DNA of 64,000 nt from Hirsutella rhossiliensis (Eukaryota; Ascomycota; Sordariomycetes; Hypocreales; Ophiocordycipitaceae), in the NCBI RefSeq assembly GCF_020360975.1, contig NW_025408688.1:744001-808000 (forward strand). The letters are read 5' to 3'. The notes beneath the pieces were generated by a model. That model was not told where the DNA came from. It ran no database searches and saw nothing but the letters and a program-made list of their open reading frames with translations. The position numbers were made by a program, and so were the translations under genes. Shown here in pieces: positions 29,653-41,500 of the stretch; position 1 is the stretch's first letter; each line of letters begins with the position of its first letter.

Positions 29653-31866
29653 TCAAGACGTTATTTCCGCCTTAGGCCGCCCATGTGCCCATGAATCCCT
29701 CATTGCTTCAAATGCATCACGTTCTACCAAGCCGATGCTGACTTTCGTCCTCGAGACCTGAATCTTAGGCTTCAAAGCTGACGCGTTCGATGGTGTCGTG
29801 GCTGCCGTCCATGTATTGACACTTGAAATGCACTCGTAAGAAGCTGGTCTCCATTTCGTTGGTTGGGAACTTACCTCTGTCGGAAGTATCAGTGCGCTAT
29901 TATCCCAAGACCTGAGGCATTCCAGAAGATTGAGTGTTTCGACGTTGATAGAACCTCGCTGATCGGTCACTGATAACTTAGCCTTAGAAAGAGTCGCTCC
30001 GTTTCCGCCGACATCGGCGCGATTGACAGAATGTCTATAGCCATCAAGGATAGGCGGGAAATCGTCGCCGCTGCGCTGGATCCAGCCACCATTTGAGCGG
30101 ATCCGATACCATGATTACAGGTTCGCGACAGTACACATCATACTCGTCATCATCCATGCTGAAAATCGTAGCCTTCTGCTCTTCATCCATATTTTGTATC
30201 CGTTTGGCCGTTTTGCATCTGGTCTTTGTTCAGGAATTGGTCTGGTAATGCAGCACTGCGAGGCCGGTTTGTATTCATCTCTCCACAACTGCCCAACGCG
30301 AGCCTTCGCTCTTTCAATCCACTCTTGCCTGTCTTCCCAGGTCTTTTCCATGTATGTCCACTTGAGAGAAGGATTCAAGACTGTCGCGGCCGAATAGACA
30401 GGTGAATCTTCTGTGAGCTCGTAGTAGTCGGCTAATTTTGCCCATGCTGTCTCCATCATCGTGGCTAGGTGAGGTATATCGCTCGTATTTCTGGCTGCTT
30501 CGATATGGTGCAAAAGGTAGTCCATGGTAGGTAGGACATCGGAAATGGACTTTTTCCAGCTTTCGTTGGCAATAGTAGCGTCGTGAAAGGGCTCGAGGAA
30601 TTTATGGATCTCAGCCAAAACAATCCAATCGCACGGTTGCAAGGCATCTTCTTGCAGCGCAGGCTCCTCGGAGCAGAACACAGTAATGGCTTGACGAATT
30701 TTTGGTCTGAGAACCAATTCGACCATGTTGTACCACGAGTTCCAACGGGTGTCGTTATCCCGCCGAAGCCGCAGACCATCACTGAGACCTGTGAACTTTG
30801 GAGCCGTTGAGGAGTCCATGTGATGAAGACAACGATGTTATGTACTTTCCTATCGCCCCTCGTGTCCGCCACTGTTCGATCTCATCTTCGGATGGGCCGT
30901 GATAGGACTCGATCGTGCGCGGACGCTTACCTATGAGGAATTCCATCACCGCCAGATTGATGATGTGGCCGAAACAGCGAAGTCGATGCTGGAGGGTCGT
31001 AGAAAACGTCGAACTCACGTTCCAGGTCGTCGCTGACTTTGTCGATCATTGTGTTCATATTGGATGCGTTATCCATCATGAAGTAACCAATCTTGGAGGA
31101 TATTCCATACTCGCACAAACTCCATGATGGCTTCCGCCATATTCTCACCACTGTGCTGTCCTTGAAGTTCTTTGATCCTGACCACCAAGGACAGCAGACC
31201 ATGATCCTCGGTGACGAACTGAACCGTGAATCCTATCACGCCCAAATGATTCGGCGATGTCCAGTTGTCTGGAACAATGTGTATCGACGAGAGAGCATTT
31301 TGTAGTGCACGTCTGACAAACTCCCGTTTGCCATCGTAGCCTCTTTGCAAATCGCTTCTAATGGTATCCCCAGATGTCGGAAGAAGATCATTCGCAGCCG
31401 GACAAATGTATTGTATCAAGTCGCGAAAAGCTGGCTGCTCAACATGAGTGAATGGCAGACTGCAGGCTACAACGTAGCGGAAACCTGGGCCTCATCGGCC
31501 GAAAATGCGGTGATGTCACCAAGTCGAGTTTGCGTCACTTCTCGCCTGTTTTCTTGTCTTCCGGGAAGCATGATTCGCTGCTCCTTGCGCAAGTGGTTGA
31601 CAATGGCGGATGAACCGCCAGAGTAATTGTACTTTTTGGCTCTTTCTTATTCCAGCAGGGTTGACAGTGCCACCATTTCGTCCCGTTTGCGTCGGTCCAA
31701 GCTGCCGCATAATTTTCCCTTCCTCTCTTCGGCAAAATTGCCAAACGGGCGAAATATGCTGGCGGCAACTGTTCAGTGGGGACAAAGTGGACGGTGTTGG
31801 CGATGATGAGGCGGCAGTGTCACTTGCGCAGTCGGCCGCATCCGCCTGAGTGAAGTTGTCCATGAT
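29653..31866 (-). pseudogene. hAT transposase, multiple frameshifts
   Basis: Starting near 31866 (MDNFTQADAADCASD) the pieces give a BED-type finger (WHCQPCWNKKEP), then the RNase H-like core: PDNWTSPNHLGVIGFT (about 31270), YFMMDNASNMNTMI (about 31080), RLRCFGHIINLAV (about 30980), NDTRWNSWYNM (about 30750), AATVLNPSLKWTYMEKTW (about 30395-30340), and a C-terminal LSVTDQRGSINVETLNLLE. At least five frame changes. These blocks match the order in fungal Restless/Tfo1-like hAT transposases. Not functional as read. Confidence 0.75.
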
Positions 31867-32050
31867 GTCGCGAACTTGGAGGCGATCAGATACTGAAGAA
31901 ACGTCTTGGGCGTGTCGAAGTCGGCAATCTTGGTACGGGAACGACCGCAACTACGGAACAGGAGTCATTGCCGTAGAAATTGGGACACTGCAAAGCGCGA
32001 CGAGGCCCTGATAAAATAGTCTGGCGCGTCACGGCGCGATTCATACGCAT

Positions 32051-32829
32051 GCAAGCGTGAATTCGGTTCAGTAAAGCGCTCAAGAGACTGCAGCTCTTTG
32101 TTCCGGCTCGCTATTGGTCAAGTTGGTCAGATTAAGGCCAAAATCGGGCGTCCCAGAATGAGCTTGACGTCCAATCACATCCCTCAAGGTTGGATGATTG
32201 GAAGCCGGTGGCTTGCTTCATCAAGACTAGTCGAGCGGTAAAGTTCAGTGATCGTGAAGCGGTCTGGCGATTGGAGAGCGCAATAAATATTGCACATCTG
32301 ATCTGCTTTTACCCTGTCGCGTCTGTTTCGTGTTTGTCGGCGGGGGGCAAGGTGAACTGAGGAAAGGCTTCAACGTCAAGTTCTGCCTAGCAGAGAGTAT
32401 GGGAAGTGTGACCAGATGCTACCCTAAAGACATGAGATGAAAGCTACGCAGAGGCTCGTTCTGCCCTGGCAACACTTTGATATCTCGTAAGAGCTAGATG
32501 GTTTGTAAAATTGAGCAAGAACGCATCCCGCCGTTTAATCAGCGATTGACTCGTTGTAAGTAGGCCAGGAATTACGTTAATGGTCAAACGTCCAAGTTTA
32601 GCTCTATCACACAAGTCACACTCGTCACACTGATGGTGACACTGATAGTGCGCGACGCTCGCACTGAACTATGGGGCAGTTTGACGGGAGCCGCACTGAA
32701 CCAGCAGTGTGGCGGGGGAAGCCTCACTGAACCAGCAGTGTGGAGGGGGAGGCCTCACTGGACCAGCAGTGCGTTGCCAAACGGTTACACTGCACTGGCA
32801 GTGTGCTGACTAAGCAGTGCAAACTGCAG
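32051..32829. repeat. hAT right end region duplicated at 1-749
   Basis: Upstream region of the hAT transposase plus right subterminal array. 32051-32799 is the second copy of 1-749. The last nine bases, AAACTGCAG (32821-32829), are the left target duplication of MULE#2. Confidence 0.85.
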
Positions 32830-32895
32830 GGGAGCCAATAGGCGCACGGTACCCGCGAATCTAATATTTCGCGGGCACCGTGACAATGACTAAGC
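32830..32895. repeat. MULE#2 terminal inverted repeat (pair 35802-35867)
   Basis: About 66 bp with a few mismatches. Each TIR contains an internal stem: CGGTACCCGCGAA and TTCGCGGGCACCG around an 8-base AT-rich loop (about 32847-32880). Confidence 0.85.
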
Positions 32896-33004
32896 AGATG
32901 TCGCAGGGGAACGCGAGCCCGGTGACCGCGCGTGTTATTGACGGTCGACAACGCGCCTCAGCAAAAGCACCCGTCCGCTTAAACATGCTGTAGCGACCGT
33001 TAAA

Positions 33005-35608
33005 ATGGGTCCGCCTTCTCTCGGGCCGACTGCACCGTTTGCCGAAGACTGTCTTCCACCGGAACTTGACTACGACTCTCGCGATGACCTCCTCATTTCG
33101 ATCAACGCTTGGGCTGCGACGCGGGGCTATGCCTTCACAACGGAAAGTCCACCAGAGCCAAGGGTGGCAGACAGACAGTGACCTTCGCGTGCGACCGGTC
33201 TTGTCGACCCCAAATCCGTCGATAGAACGTCAGCGAAAGACAACAACCCGAGGGACGGGCTGTGAGTTTTCGATTTTGGCCAAAGAATCAGCCGACAGGC
33301 AATCTTGGGCTGTGCGACACCGCCCAGACAAACGATTTTCCTGCATAATCACGCGCCCAGTCGCCACCCTTCTGCTCATCCTGCTCATCGTAGGTTGACG
33401 GAGAAAGATATTGAAAAGTTATCGCGCCTTTCTAATGCCGGCATTGTCCCAAAAGATATTCGGACCTATATACGACAGAACTGCGATTCTCTTGCCACAC
33501 AACAAGACATTTACAATGGAATTGCAGCTACCAAGAGAGATGTATGCGAAGGGCAAAGTTCAATTCACGCTTTGGCCAGTCAGCTCGACCAGGAGGGGTT
33601 TTGGAGTCGGATCCAATTCGGCCAAGACGGCCGAGTGACCGCAGTTCTGTTCGCTCATCCAGAGTCCTTGACGTATCTCCAGGCATACCCAGATGTCATG
33701 TTGCTAGATTGCACGTACAAGACGAACAAACACGGCATGCCGCTCCTCGACATGATAGGAGTAGATGCTTGTCAGCGATCATTTTGCATAGCATTTGCAT
33801 TCCTTGGTGGGGAGACCGAAGCTGACTTCGTGTGGGCGTTGGATCGCCTGAGGTCACTGTACGAACACCATAGCGCCCGCTTACCCTCTGTCGTCCTAAC
33901 AGACCGCTGCATCGCCTGTATGAACGCCGTTGCCATTTCCTTTCCCACTTCTTGCTCACTACTCTGTCTGTGGCATGCCAACAAGGCCGTCCTCCGCTAT
34001 TGCCGGCCAGCCTTCGTCCGCCAGGACCAACCGGAGTCCACAAACGCAGAGACAATTGATACGTCAGAGAGCAACGGCTGGTCTGAGTTCTACCAATTCT
34101 GGCACTCGATCATGGCTGCACCAAACGAAGAAGCATTCAAGGACCGAGCTACGCAATTCGAGAAGAAGTACCTACCCAACCACCTCAAACAAGTTGGATA
34201 CATCAAAACTTTCTGGCTTGAAGGGTATAAGGAAAAGCTTGTTAAGGCTTGGGTTGATCAACATGCTCATTTTGGAAATACAGTCACGTCGCGCGTGGAG
34301 GGCATACATGCATTGTTGAAGGCCCATCTCAAAAAGTCCACGCTAAATCTTTTCGAGGCTTGGAGGGCGATGAAGCACGCGTTACTCAATCAACTGTCAG
34401 ACTTGAGATCGAATCAAGCCCGACAGCAGATTCGGGTCCCAATTGAGCTCTCTGGGCCCTTATACGCTTCAGTGCGCGGTTGGGTCTCCCATGAAGCGCT
34501 GAGAAAGGTGGAGGAGCAGCGGAAGATGCTTGGTAGGAGAGATCCTCCCCCACCGCCAACTTGCACGGGGGCTTTCACCAAGTCCCACGGGCTGCCTTGC
34601 CTTCACACTCTAAAATCTTTGCAAGAGCAAGGACAAGTACTCTTACTTGAGCACTTCCATACGCACTGGCACCTGCAGCGGGATGGAACTCCCGGCCGCT
34701 GCTAGAGCCGCGCCAGCGAATCGAGTCGACCTTAGCAAGTTCGGCTATTCCCAAGCAGAGCACTCGGAGAGAACCCAGTGCATTTGAGAGTATCGAGGAG
34801 GCTCGTAAAGCGCCACCCACATGCAGCAGGTGCCATACGGTTGGTCATAGGATGACCGCGAAAGCCTGCCCGCTGCGCTTTGGAGAGCTGCTTCAAGAGA
34901 CTACGTCGTCGATGCATTCACGATCGGTGTCACCATCGGAGATCGTACCGTCATCCCAGTACGTGCAAGCCGCTTTGGACGCACAGGAGCCAGAGCTTGC
35001 AACTGAGCCGCCAACTGATGCGTCCCTGGCGACGGATTTGGGAGTGTCGCAGGAACCCTTACAATTCTGCCCACTACAGCTCCAGACCATCCTCCTGCCC
35101 AGTCGGGTCAGTCCTTTCACGCCGAAATAGGTTCAGTTGCCACGACCTTTCCCGGTGACCAAGATTCCGGCCCGTACCGGGTCCGCCCCGCGATGCCACT
35201 GAGCTGCTGGTATCGCCACCACCTATCTCACCTGACTTGCCAGCCCCACCGCCGCCGAAATATGATTCACCAGAAGCTATACACAAAAGTTATACCGCTG
35301 CAAGAAGCGCATGGTATGCAGCGCAGCCGGCCGGCAGCATCAAGACAAACCAACAATACCGCAAGGCAATGAGGCTTCCAGCTAGGTATGACAAGCAAAG
35401 CTATGAATGGTGTATGGACTACAAACAAATGTCCAGGCATTGCGCCACTACAACGGGGTTGAGAGCATGGACGAAAGAAGAAATGATGGCATACCTTGAC
35501 TGGAGCCATGCAGAAGATCAGCGTGTTGAAGCCCAGATCATGAAGGAGATGGGAGACAATCCGTTAGCCAACACACGGAGGGCGTGGCCGACATTTGGCG
35601 ACAGGTAG
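33005..35608 (+). pseudogene. MULE#2 transposase, frameshifted at N- and C-terminal parts
   Basis: The ATG at 33005 starts MGPPSLGPTAPFAEDC and a FAR1-type region (INAWAATRGYAFTT), broken near 33140 and 33190; GCEFSILAKESADRQ continues in another frame, which changes again near 33350. From about 33385 to 34705 the catalytic part is open: MLLDCTYKTN (first Asp), VVLTDRCIACM (second Asp), SRVEGIHALLKAH (Glu), SWIM-like CTGAFTKSHGLPCLH. After a break near 34690 come a CCHC knuckle (about 34828-34875) and the C-terminal module YEWCMDYKQMSR ... WTKEEMMAYLDW (35237-35608), also present in MULE#1. The catalytic domain is intact, so some activity is possible if the frames are assembly errors. Confidence 0.8.
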
Positions 35609-35922
35609 AAAAGGACAGCCGAGAGCAGGAAACGCTGTATTCTGCACATGTTGAGGCAGATGATTGTATTTTCGTCGAGCCGTAGTTGGCTCTACTGATA
35701 TTAGCAGCTCTTTAGTTCTAGTAGACAGTAGACTCACACATACGACGAGCACAGTGCCGACAGACTACCCGCATCATGGCTTTACGCAGACAACGGACTG
35801 TGATTAGTCATTTTCGCGGTGCCCGCGAAATATTAGATTCGCGGGTACCGTGAGCCTATTGGCTCCCAAACTGCAGTGTGCACTAATAGTGCGCTAAACG
35901 GTCTGCACTATTAGGAGCGCTG

Positions 35923-36191
35923 CTAGGTCTTCAGCGGCGGCTATGGCGAAAATTGTTCTGTAGCTTTCTGGCCTGACCACTGAGGCGAAGGTTTCGCTAT
36001 AGTCGATGCCTTCCTGTTGCTCGTAGCCCTTTGCAACGAATCTGGCCTTATGGCGGACGATTTGGCCGTCGGTCCCTCTTTTCAGCCTATAAACCCACTT
36101 CACTCGTAGGGCCTTCCTGCCTGGCGGGAGGTCAGTGAGCTCCCAGGTCTTGTTGACCTGCAGGGACTGGATTTCGTCCGCCATAGCGGCG
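35923..36191 (-). pseudogene. copia RT (RVT_2) N-terminal fragment
   Basis: It reads MADEIQSLQVNKTWEL, KWVYRLKRGTDGQI, HKARFVAKGYEQQEGIDYSE and TFASVVRPESYRTIFAIAAA. This is the start of a copia-type RT. It stops at the hAT end in the middle of the conserved AAAEDL segment, before the catalytic Asp. Confidence 0.8.
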
Positions 36192-36224
36192 TGCCAGTTC
36201 TTGGCGCTATCTGACTGCTAATTT

Positions 36225-36596
36225 TCTCTGCGCCCCCCCCGGTTGCCCTTTTCCCGTCCCAACAGCCCCTTTTGTATCCCTCCAAGCTTCTCCCAAGTTG
36301 ATATCCCGCTTTCAGGTATAGTATACATTCTATCAGAAAGAGGGCACTTCTTGCCACTTACTGAAGGCCACGTAAGTCATCTACGTCAGCAACACCAGCT
36401 CCATCTCCCCGATCAAATAGCTCTTCTAGCTATTAGATAGATAGTTCAGTCTCTCGAGATCCCCGAGCCAGTAATAGTTATGCCGGACTCCTCAAAAGGT
36501 CCCCGTTCGAATAGGAGATCCTCCGGACCCCTCAGTGGTCTAGGAAGAAGAAAGAACAGTCTGCAGACTTCCCTTCTTACCTGGTTTCAAGCTGTA
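36225..36596. repeat. copia-like LTR, copy 1 (left part)
   Basis: This stretch is similar to 42140-42495: ATATCCCGCTTTCAGGTATA/ATATCCCGTGTTCAGGTGTA, TACATTCTATCAG, AGAGGGCACT, GACCCCTCAGTGG. It is split by the gypsy element after GTATTACC and continues at 41740 as TAGAGAGACC. Sequence features (C/T-rich, TATA-like stretches) suggest an LTR; the true ends were not resolved. Confidence 0.55.
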
Positions 36597-36601
36597 TTAC
36601 C

Positions 36602-36835
36602 TGTCACGGGCTGTGCCCGGCTGGTGGACCCGGTTGTACCGGGTCCGGTGGGTCGTGCTCCGGTGGCAACACCGGCCCCGCTCCGCGGACCCAGAAGCTG
36701 CGAGAACATTCCGAGAAGGGCAATATAGCTCGCACTCGAGGCTACGCCTCGAGTTCAGCTTCTTTCCTCCTTAGCTCTAGATAGACAACACCTAGGCACC
36801 TGCTTGTTGAATAAACTCCGGGCCAGCCTTTCACA
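36602..36835 (+). repeat. gypsy#1 5' LTR
   Basis: 234 bp, TGTCACGGGC ... CTTTCACA. Near-identical to 41501-41734. Confidence 0.95.
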
Positions 36836-36882
36836 TATCTAGAGCTCCTTCTAAATACCGCAAGCTGCAGACTGCTCGTCAG

Positions 36883-37910
36883 GATGGACCAGCAGAGTGA
36901 GCCCAAGTCTCCAGCAGCAATGGATTGACCAACGCATTCAAGAAGCGGTCAATGCGACTCTCAGCCCTCTACAGGACCAACTTTCCTTGCTGATGGAGCA
37001 ACTCGGGCGAGCGCAGCCGCAGAGCGCCGACTTGCAATCGCCGCCAGTGGCACGAGGATTGGGCGAGCACGCCTGGCTTGGGCACGCCCTCCCAAAACCT
37101 GCGGTACTGGAATGCGGAAACCGTTGCCCAACCCACCCAAGTATGACGGCTCACGGAAGAGCTACTCCGCCTGGGCCAGGCAGATGCGAGACAAGCTGGA
37201 CCTTGATGCACACTACTACAGTGGAAGTCGCGAACTTTGGTACCTCATCAACTCATGTTTGGACGAGCGACCACAGCAAGTGGTCGCTACCTTTTACGCC
37301 GCGGGAGGCCCTGGGGGTAGCTACGACCCCCAAGAGTTCATGCGATACCTCGACCGAACCTACCAGGACAGCAACATCCAATCCCGCGCTGCTGCCACGC
37401 TGAGAACTATGCGGCAGCGCGAAGACCAACCTCTCGCGTCCTTCCTTCCCGATTCGAACAGGCATTGGCTGAAGCCGGGGAGCAGACTGGCCGGACAGTG
37501 CAAAGATCGTATTTCTAGAGAACGCAATAAATGCACGCCTCCAAGAGAGTTTGGTCACAGCCGTCCTACCCGACGACTACCAGGGATGGCTTGCGAGAGT
37601 TCAGGAAATTGCGGGCAGATTGGAGAGACTGAAACCCGGTAGGCAGCCGACGTCGACTGAGCGGACGCCTCAACAGCTACCAAGGCAACGACCCAAGGAG
37701 GAACCGGAGGACCCCGACGGAGATGTTAAGATGACGGACATCAACCGTATTGGCCACGAGTCGAAGGGTCGTCGACATGTCGATAAGAAGCCGAAGGATG
37801 AGCGCCGCTGCTATCGCTGTGGTCGGACGGATCATCTTATCGTGGACTGCCCAGCCCAGGTGGTCTTTCCTGGCGAAGGAAGCAACAGCGACCTAAAGCT
37901 GCGCGCATGA
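36883..37910 (+). pseudogene. gypsy#1 gag, frameshifted
   Basis: The ATG at 36883 is followed by a stop after 14 codons because of an indel; the neighbouring frame continues with QQQWIDQRIQEAVNATLSPL. The gag core is at 37112-37470 (PPKYDGSRKSYSAWARQM, ELWYLINSCLDERPQQ). A further shift near 37450 leads to 37551-37910 (LPDDYQGWLARVQEIAGRLE) and one CCHC knuckle CYRCGRTDHLIVDC. Gag would form the particle and bind element RNA. Confidence 0.8.
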
Positions 37911-37919
37911 AGAAGCCCG

Positions 37920-40900
37920 ATGCCGCAGATGATTCGGAATCAACCGCAGCATCCAGTGAGGACGAGTCGGCGGGAAAAGACTAGCCCCGGGCGAAAGCGG
38001 GCGCCGGGGCCTGCAAAGGCAGACATCCGGGACTGGGAAGCGTTCAAGCCACGAATGAATAGTCGGACTGTATTAGTCAACGCGCGGGTAAACCGAGGCT
38101 ATCGAATACGCGCCCTTGTCGACTGTGGATGTGACTGCTATGCCGTGATCGACGAAGCCCTTGTTCGGAAGCTGCGGATACCCTTCGTCGACTCGAAACC
38201 ACGAGAAATTGGGGGATTCTCAGAGTCAGCGAAGAGTGTCATATCCCCAGGGTCGTGGCTGTTGTGGTCGAGACAGCTGGATTTGACGAACGTGTCTTTG
38301 CATACGTGATCCCAAGCCTGGGCCAGGACATGTTCCTCGGCCGGCCTTGGATGGAGAGAAATCACGTCGTGTACGATGCTGCCAAGCAGCGAATGTACCA
38401 TGGGAGGGCAGGTGTGACGATACGCCTCATTGGGCAGGAAGAGCCCGCCATGATACGCGCGATTCGAAGCGCAAGACTCGTGTCGGCAGCCGTATTCACG
38501 GCGGAGTGTCGACGCGCAAAGAGACGCAAGAAGTGCAACGCGATCTCGATTCATGCAATCAGTTTGTCGGATATAGAGAGGGCGCTTCAGCCGAAGCCGC
38601 CAGTCGATCCGAGCGAGAAGGTCCCGGCAGAAGTGCTGAAAGAATTCCGCGACCTATTCTCACCAGAAGAGGCAATGAAGCTGCCGCCACATCGACCGGG
38701 TGTGGATCATGAAGTCAACCTGCAGCCTGACAAGAACGGCAACAAGCCACCCCTACCGTGGGGCCCACTCTACAACATGTCACGAGAAGAGCTGTTGGTC
38801 GGGAAAGACCGCATTTCGCACGAGGTTTGGGCTCTACGAGTGGCTCGTGTGCCCTTTCGGCCTGAGCGGCGCCCCGGCATCATTCCAACGATACATGAAC
38901 AGTGTGTTGCGCGAATGGCTGGACGACTTTGTCACCGCGTACCTGGATGATGTACTGATCTACTCGAGCGGTTCGAAGGCGGATCATGAGGCTAAGGTGC
39001 GACGAGTTCTCCAAGCACTCGCCGACGCTGGGCTGCACCTAGACCCAGCGAAGTGCGAGTTTTCGGTACAAGAGGTCAAGTACCTTGGGTTCATCGTCAA
39101 CGCAGGAAAGGAATCGCCTGCGACCCCGAAAAGCAGCGCGCCATCCGCGAATGGGAGGCCCTGACCACGGTGAAGGGTGTCAGAAGCTTTCTGGGCTTCG
39201 CCAACTATTACCGGATCTTCATCCCCGACTATGCCAAGATCACGCAGTCTCTGGATGCCCTGCTTAAGAAAGGAACTGCCTTTCGTTGGGGACGAGCGGA
39301 GAACGAGGCGTTTCAGGAGCTGAAGCGACGATTTTGCGAGTCACCGGTGCTCAAGCAGTGGGACCCGAGCCTCCTGACCTTTTGGAGACGGATTGCTCAG
39401 GCTACGCATTGGGAGGCGTCCTGTCGCAGGAAGGCCCAGATGGACGTCGACACGCATGCGCCTTCTTCTCGAAGCGACTTTCGCCAGCGGAGTACAACTA
39501 TCCCATTCACGACAAGGAGATGCTTGCCATCATGAGATGTCTCGACAACTGGAACGCCGAACTTAGGAGCTGCGGCCCATTTACAATCCTTACCGATCAC
39601 CGCAACCTGGAGTATTTCATGACACGCCAGAAGCTCACGGAACGGCAGAGCCGTTGGGCAGCCGAATTGTCCCAGTTCGACTTCAAGCTCGAGTATCGAC
39701 CGGGAAGCGAGGCTGTCGTGCCTGATGCGTTGTCCCGCCGTGAACAAGACAAGCCACAGGGCATTGACGACGAGCGGGAACAAGGAAGAATGATACAGTT
39801 GATACCGGATAGTGCCATTCCATCATCGACAAGAGCATGTATCAACGCGATGAGTTCTGACTGTTCAGAGGCATCCACCCTGCCGAAGATGAAGGTCTTC
39901 GAGGTAGCGGACCTGCAGCAACTCTGGGACGAAACGGTGGCGAAGGACTCGATATTCCGGGCAGCCTATAAGGCAGTCCGCGATCGCGAGCGTGCCTTCC
40001 CGCCCTCGCTGGGCCTGAAGATCCAGATTTCAGAATGTGCGATCGACGCAGGCAAAAGGCTGACATTCAGAGACCGTATTTGGGTGCCGGGTGGATCCGG
40101 AGAGGAGGGTAACCAGGAGGAAGCTGAGAAAGACCAGTTGAGAACCCGCATTGTGCAGCAGTCGCATGACTCTGTTGCGACCGGTCATCCCGGCAGGGAA
40201 GGTACGCTGGCTATTGTGGCTCGGCGATTCTACTGGCCTGGGCAGTCCCAGCTGGTTCGCCGGTACGTAGCCAATTGCGACACCTGCGGCAGAGCACACA
40301 TCTGGCGCCAGTCGAAAAGGGGATTTCTCAAGCCTCTGCCGATTCCAGATCGACCCCGAAGCCATTTGTCCATGGACTTCATCACAGATCTGCCGCCTAC
40401 TGGACCGAGCAAGGCAAGGTACCTGTGGGTGATTGTGGACAGACTGACAAAGGCTGTGACCCTCGAGGTGATGGACAACATGGAAGCTGAGCCGTGTGCA
40501 AACCGTTTTCTCCAGTGTCATTACCGATTTCACGGAATGCCACGGTCCATCGTCAGCGACCGCGGGAGCAACTGGCTAAGTAGGTTCTGGAAGAGGTTCT
40601 GCCGTCTTGCAGGTGTCACGCAGAAATTGAGCACGGCCTATCATCCTCAGACGGACGGAGGGCCAGAGAGAATGAACCAGGAGATCGAGGCCTACCTGAG
40701 AGCCTACGTGTCGTACGTGCAGGACGACTGGGGAGAACTGCTCCCTGCCGCGCAGCTGGCACTCAACAATCGTGAATCCGCAGCGACCAAGATCAGCCCC
40801 TTTTTCGCTGAGCATGGTTACCACGTCGATCCCATCAGCGTCGAGGAATCGGAAGAGCCACCGAGGCATAGAGAGGAAAGCAGAGCTGATAGCCTACTCA

Positions 40901-41500
40901 GTCGCCTGCAGGAGGTCAATGAGTACATGCAAGCAGTGATGGCCTCCTCACAGCAACAACAAGAAGAGGCTGCCAACGCAAAGCGACAGCCTGCGGAGCG
41001 ATTTGAAGTTGGTGACAAGGTGTGGCTCTCGATGGCAAACTACAGATCGCCACGACCGTGCAAGAAGCTCGACTGGCTGCATCACAAGTACACAGTCACG
41101 AAGGTAATTAGTTCGCACGTTGTTGAGCTCGATGTTCGTGGCTCAATTTACCCGCGATTTCATGTTGACCTTTTGCGGCGGGCGCATCAAGATCCGGCTC
41201 CTGGCCAAAAGGTAGATGACGCACAGCCACCACCGGTACAAGATGAGTCCGGCACGGATCTGTGGGATGTCGACGAGCGCGGACGAGGGGAATTCAGGCA
41301 AGCACTAGTGCGATGGACGGGCTACGCAGAGCCGACTTGGGAGCCAGTTGAGTGGTTGCAAGGAACAATTGCGATGAAGGCATTCGAGGACAAGTACGGG
41401 CCAATCAAGACCAATGATGGCCCTAGGGAGAGGTACGAGACGCTGGCAGGAACGCAAGAACCCCGCAGACGCCGACCTGGTCGGAGGGGACAAGGGGTAA
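37920..41500 (+). pseudogene. gypsy#1 pol (PR, RT with deletion, RNase H, INT, chromodomain)
   Basis: The protease site is ALVDCGCDCYAVI (about 38115-38150); gypsy proteases usually read DSGA, so Ser is Cys here. RT has the lead-in [11 protein letters not shown] and NMSREELLV, then jumps to [16 protein letters not shown]: about 90 residues are missing, including the first catalytic Asp. [10 protein letters not shown] is present. From 39286 the frame is open for 740 residues: RNase H (ETDCSGYALGGVL), integrase HHCC finger and triad (DFITDLP, VSDRGSNW, PERMNQE), and a chromodomain (ALVRWTGYAEPTWEPVEWL). Frame changes near 38240, 38830, 39120 and 39380. INT and the chromodomain look usable; RT does not. 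Confidence 0.85.

Larger units (their letters stand above)
32830..35867 (+). mobile_element. MULE#2 (Mutator-like transposon, complete ends)
   Basis: It starts GGGAGCCAATAGGCGCACGG and ends with the inverse of GGGAGCCAATAGGCTCACGG. A 9-bp duplication AAACTGCAG flanks it (32821-32829, 35868-35876), as usual for MULEs. Length 3038 bp. MULE#3 is its sister copy. Confidence 0.95.
27188..35922 (-). mobile_element. hAT transposon with two nested elements
   Basis: Joining across pogo C gives a left end CAGGGCTCCTAATAGTGCA (27188-27201 plus 29392-29396). The right end is the inverse of CAGCGCTCCTAATAGTGCA at 35904-35922: a 19-bp terminal inverted repeat with one mismatch and the CAGSG start usual for hAT. 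Both ends carry CAGTG/CACTG arrays. The 8-bp flanks (TCTCTTCG left, CTAGGTCT right) do not match, and the left flank is Helitron while the right flank is copia, which suggests recombination between hAT copies after insertion. Without pogo C and MULE#2 the element is about 3.5 kb. Confidence 0.8.
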
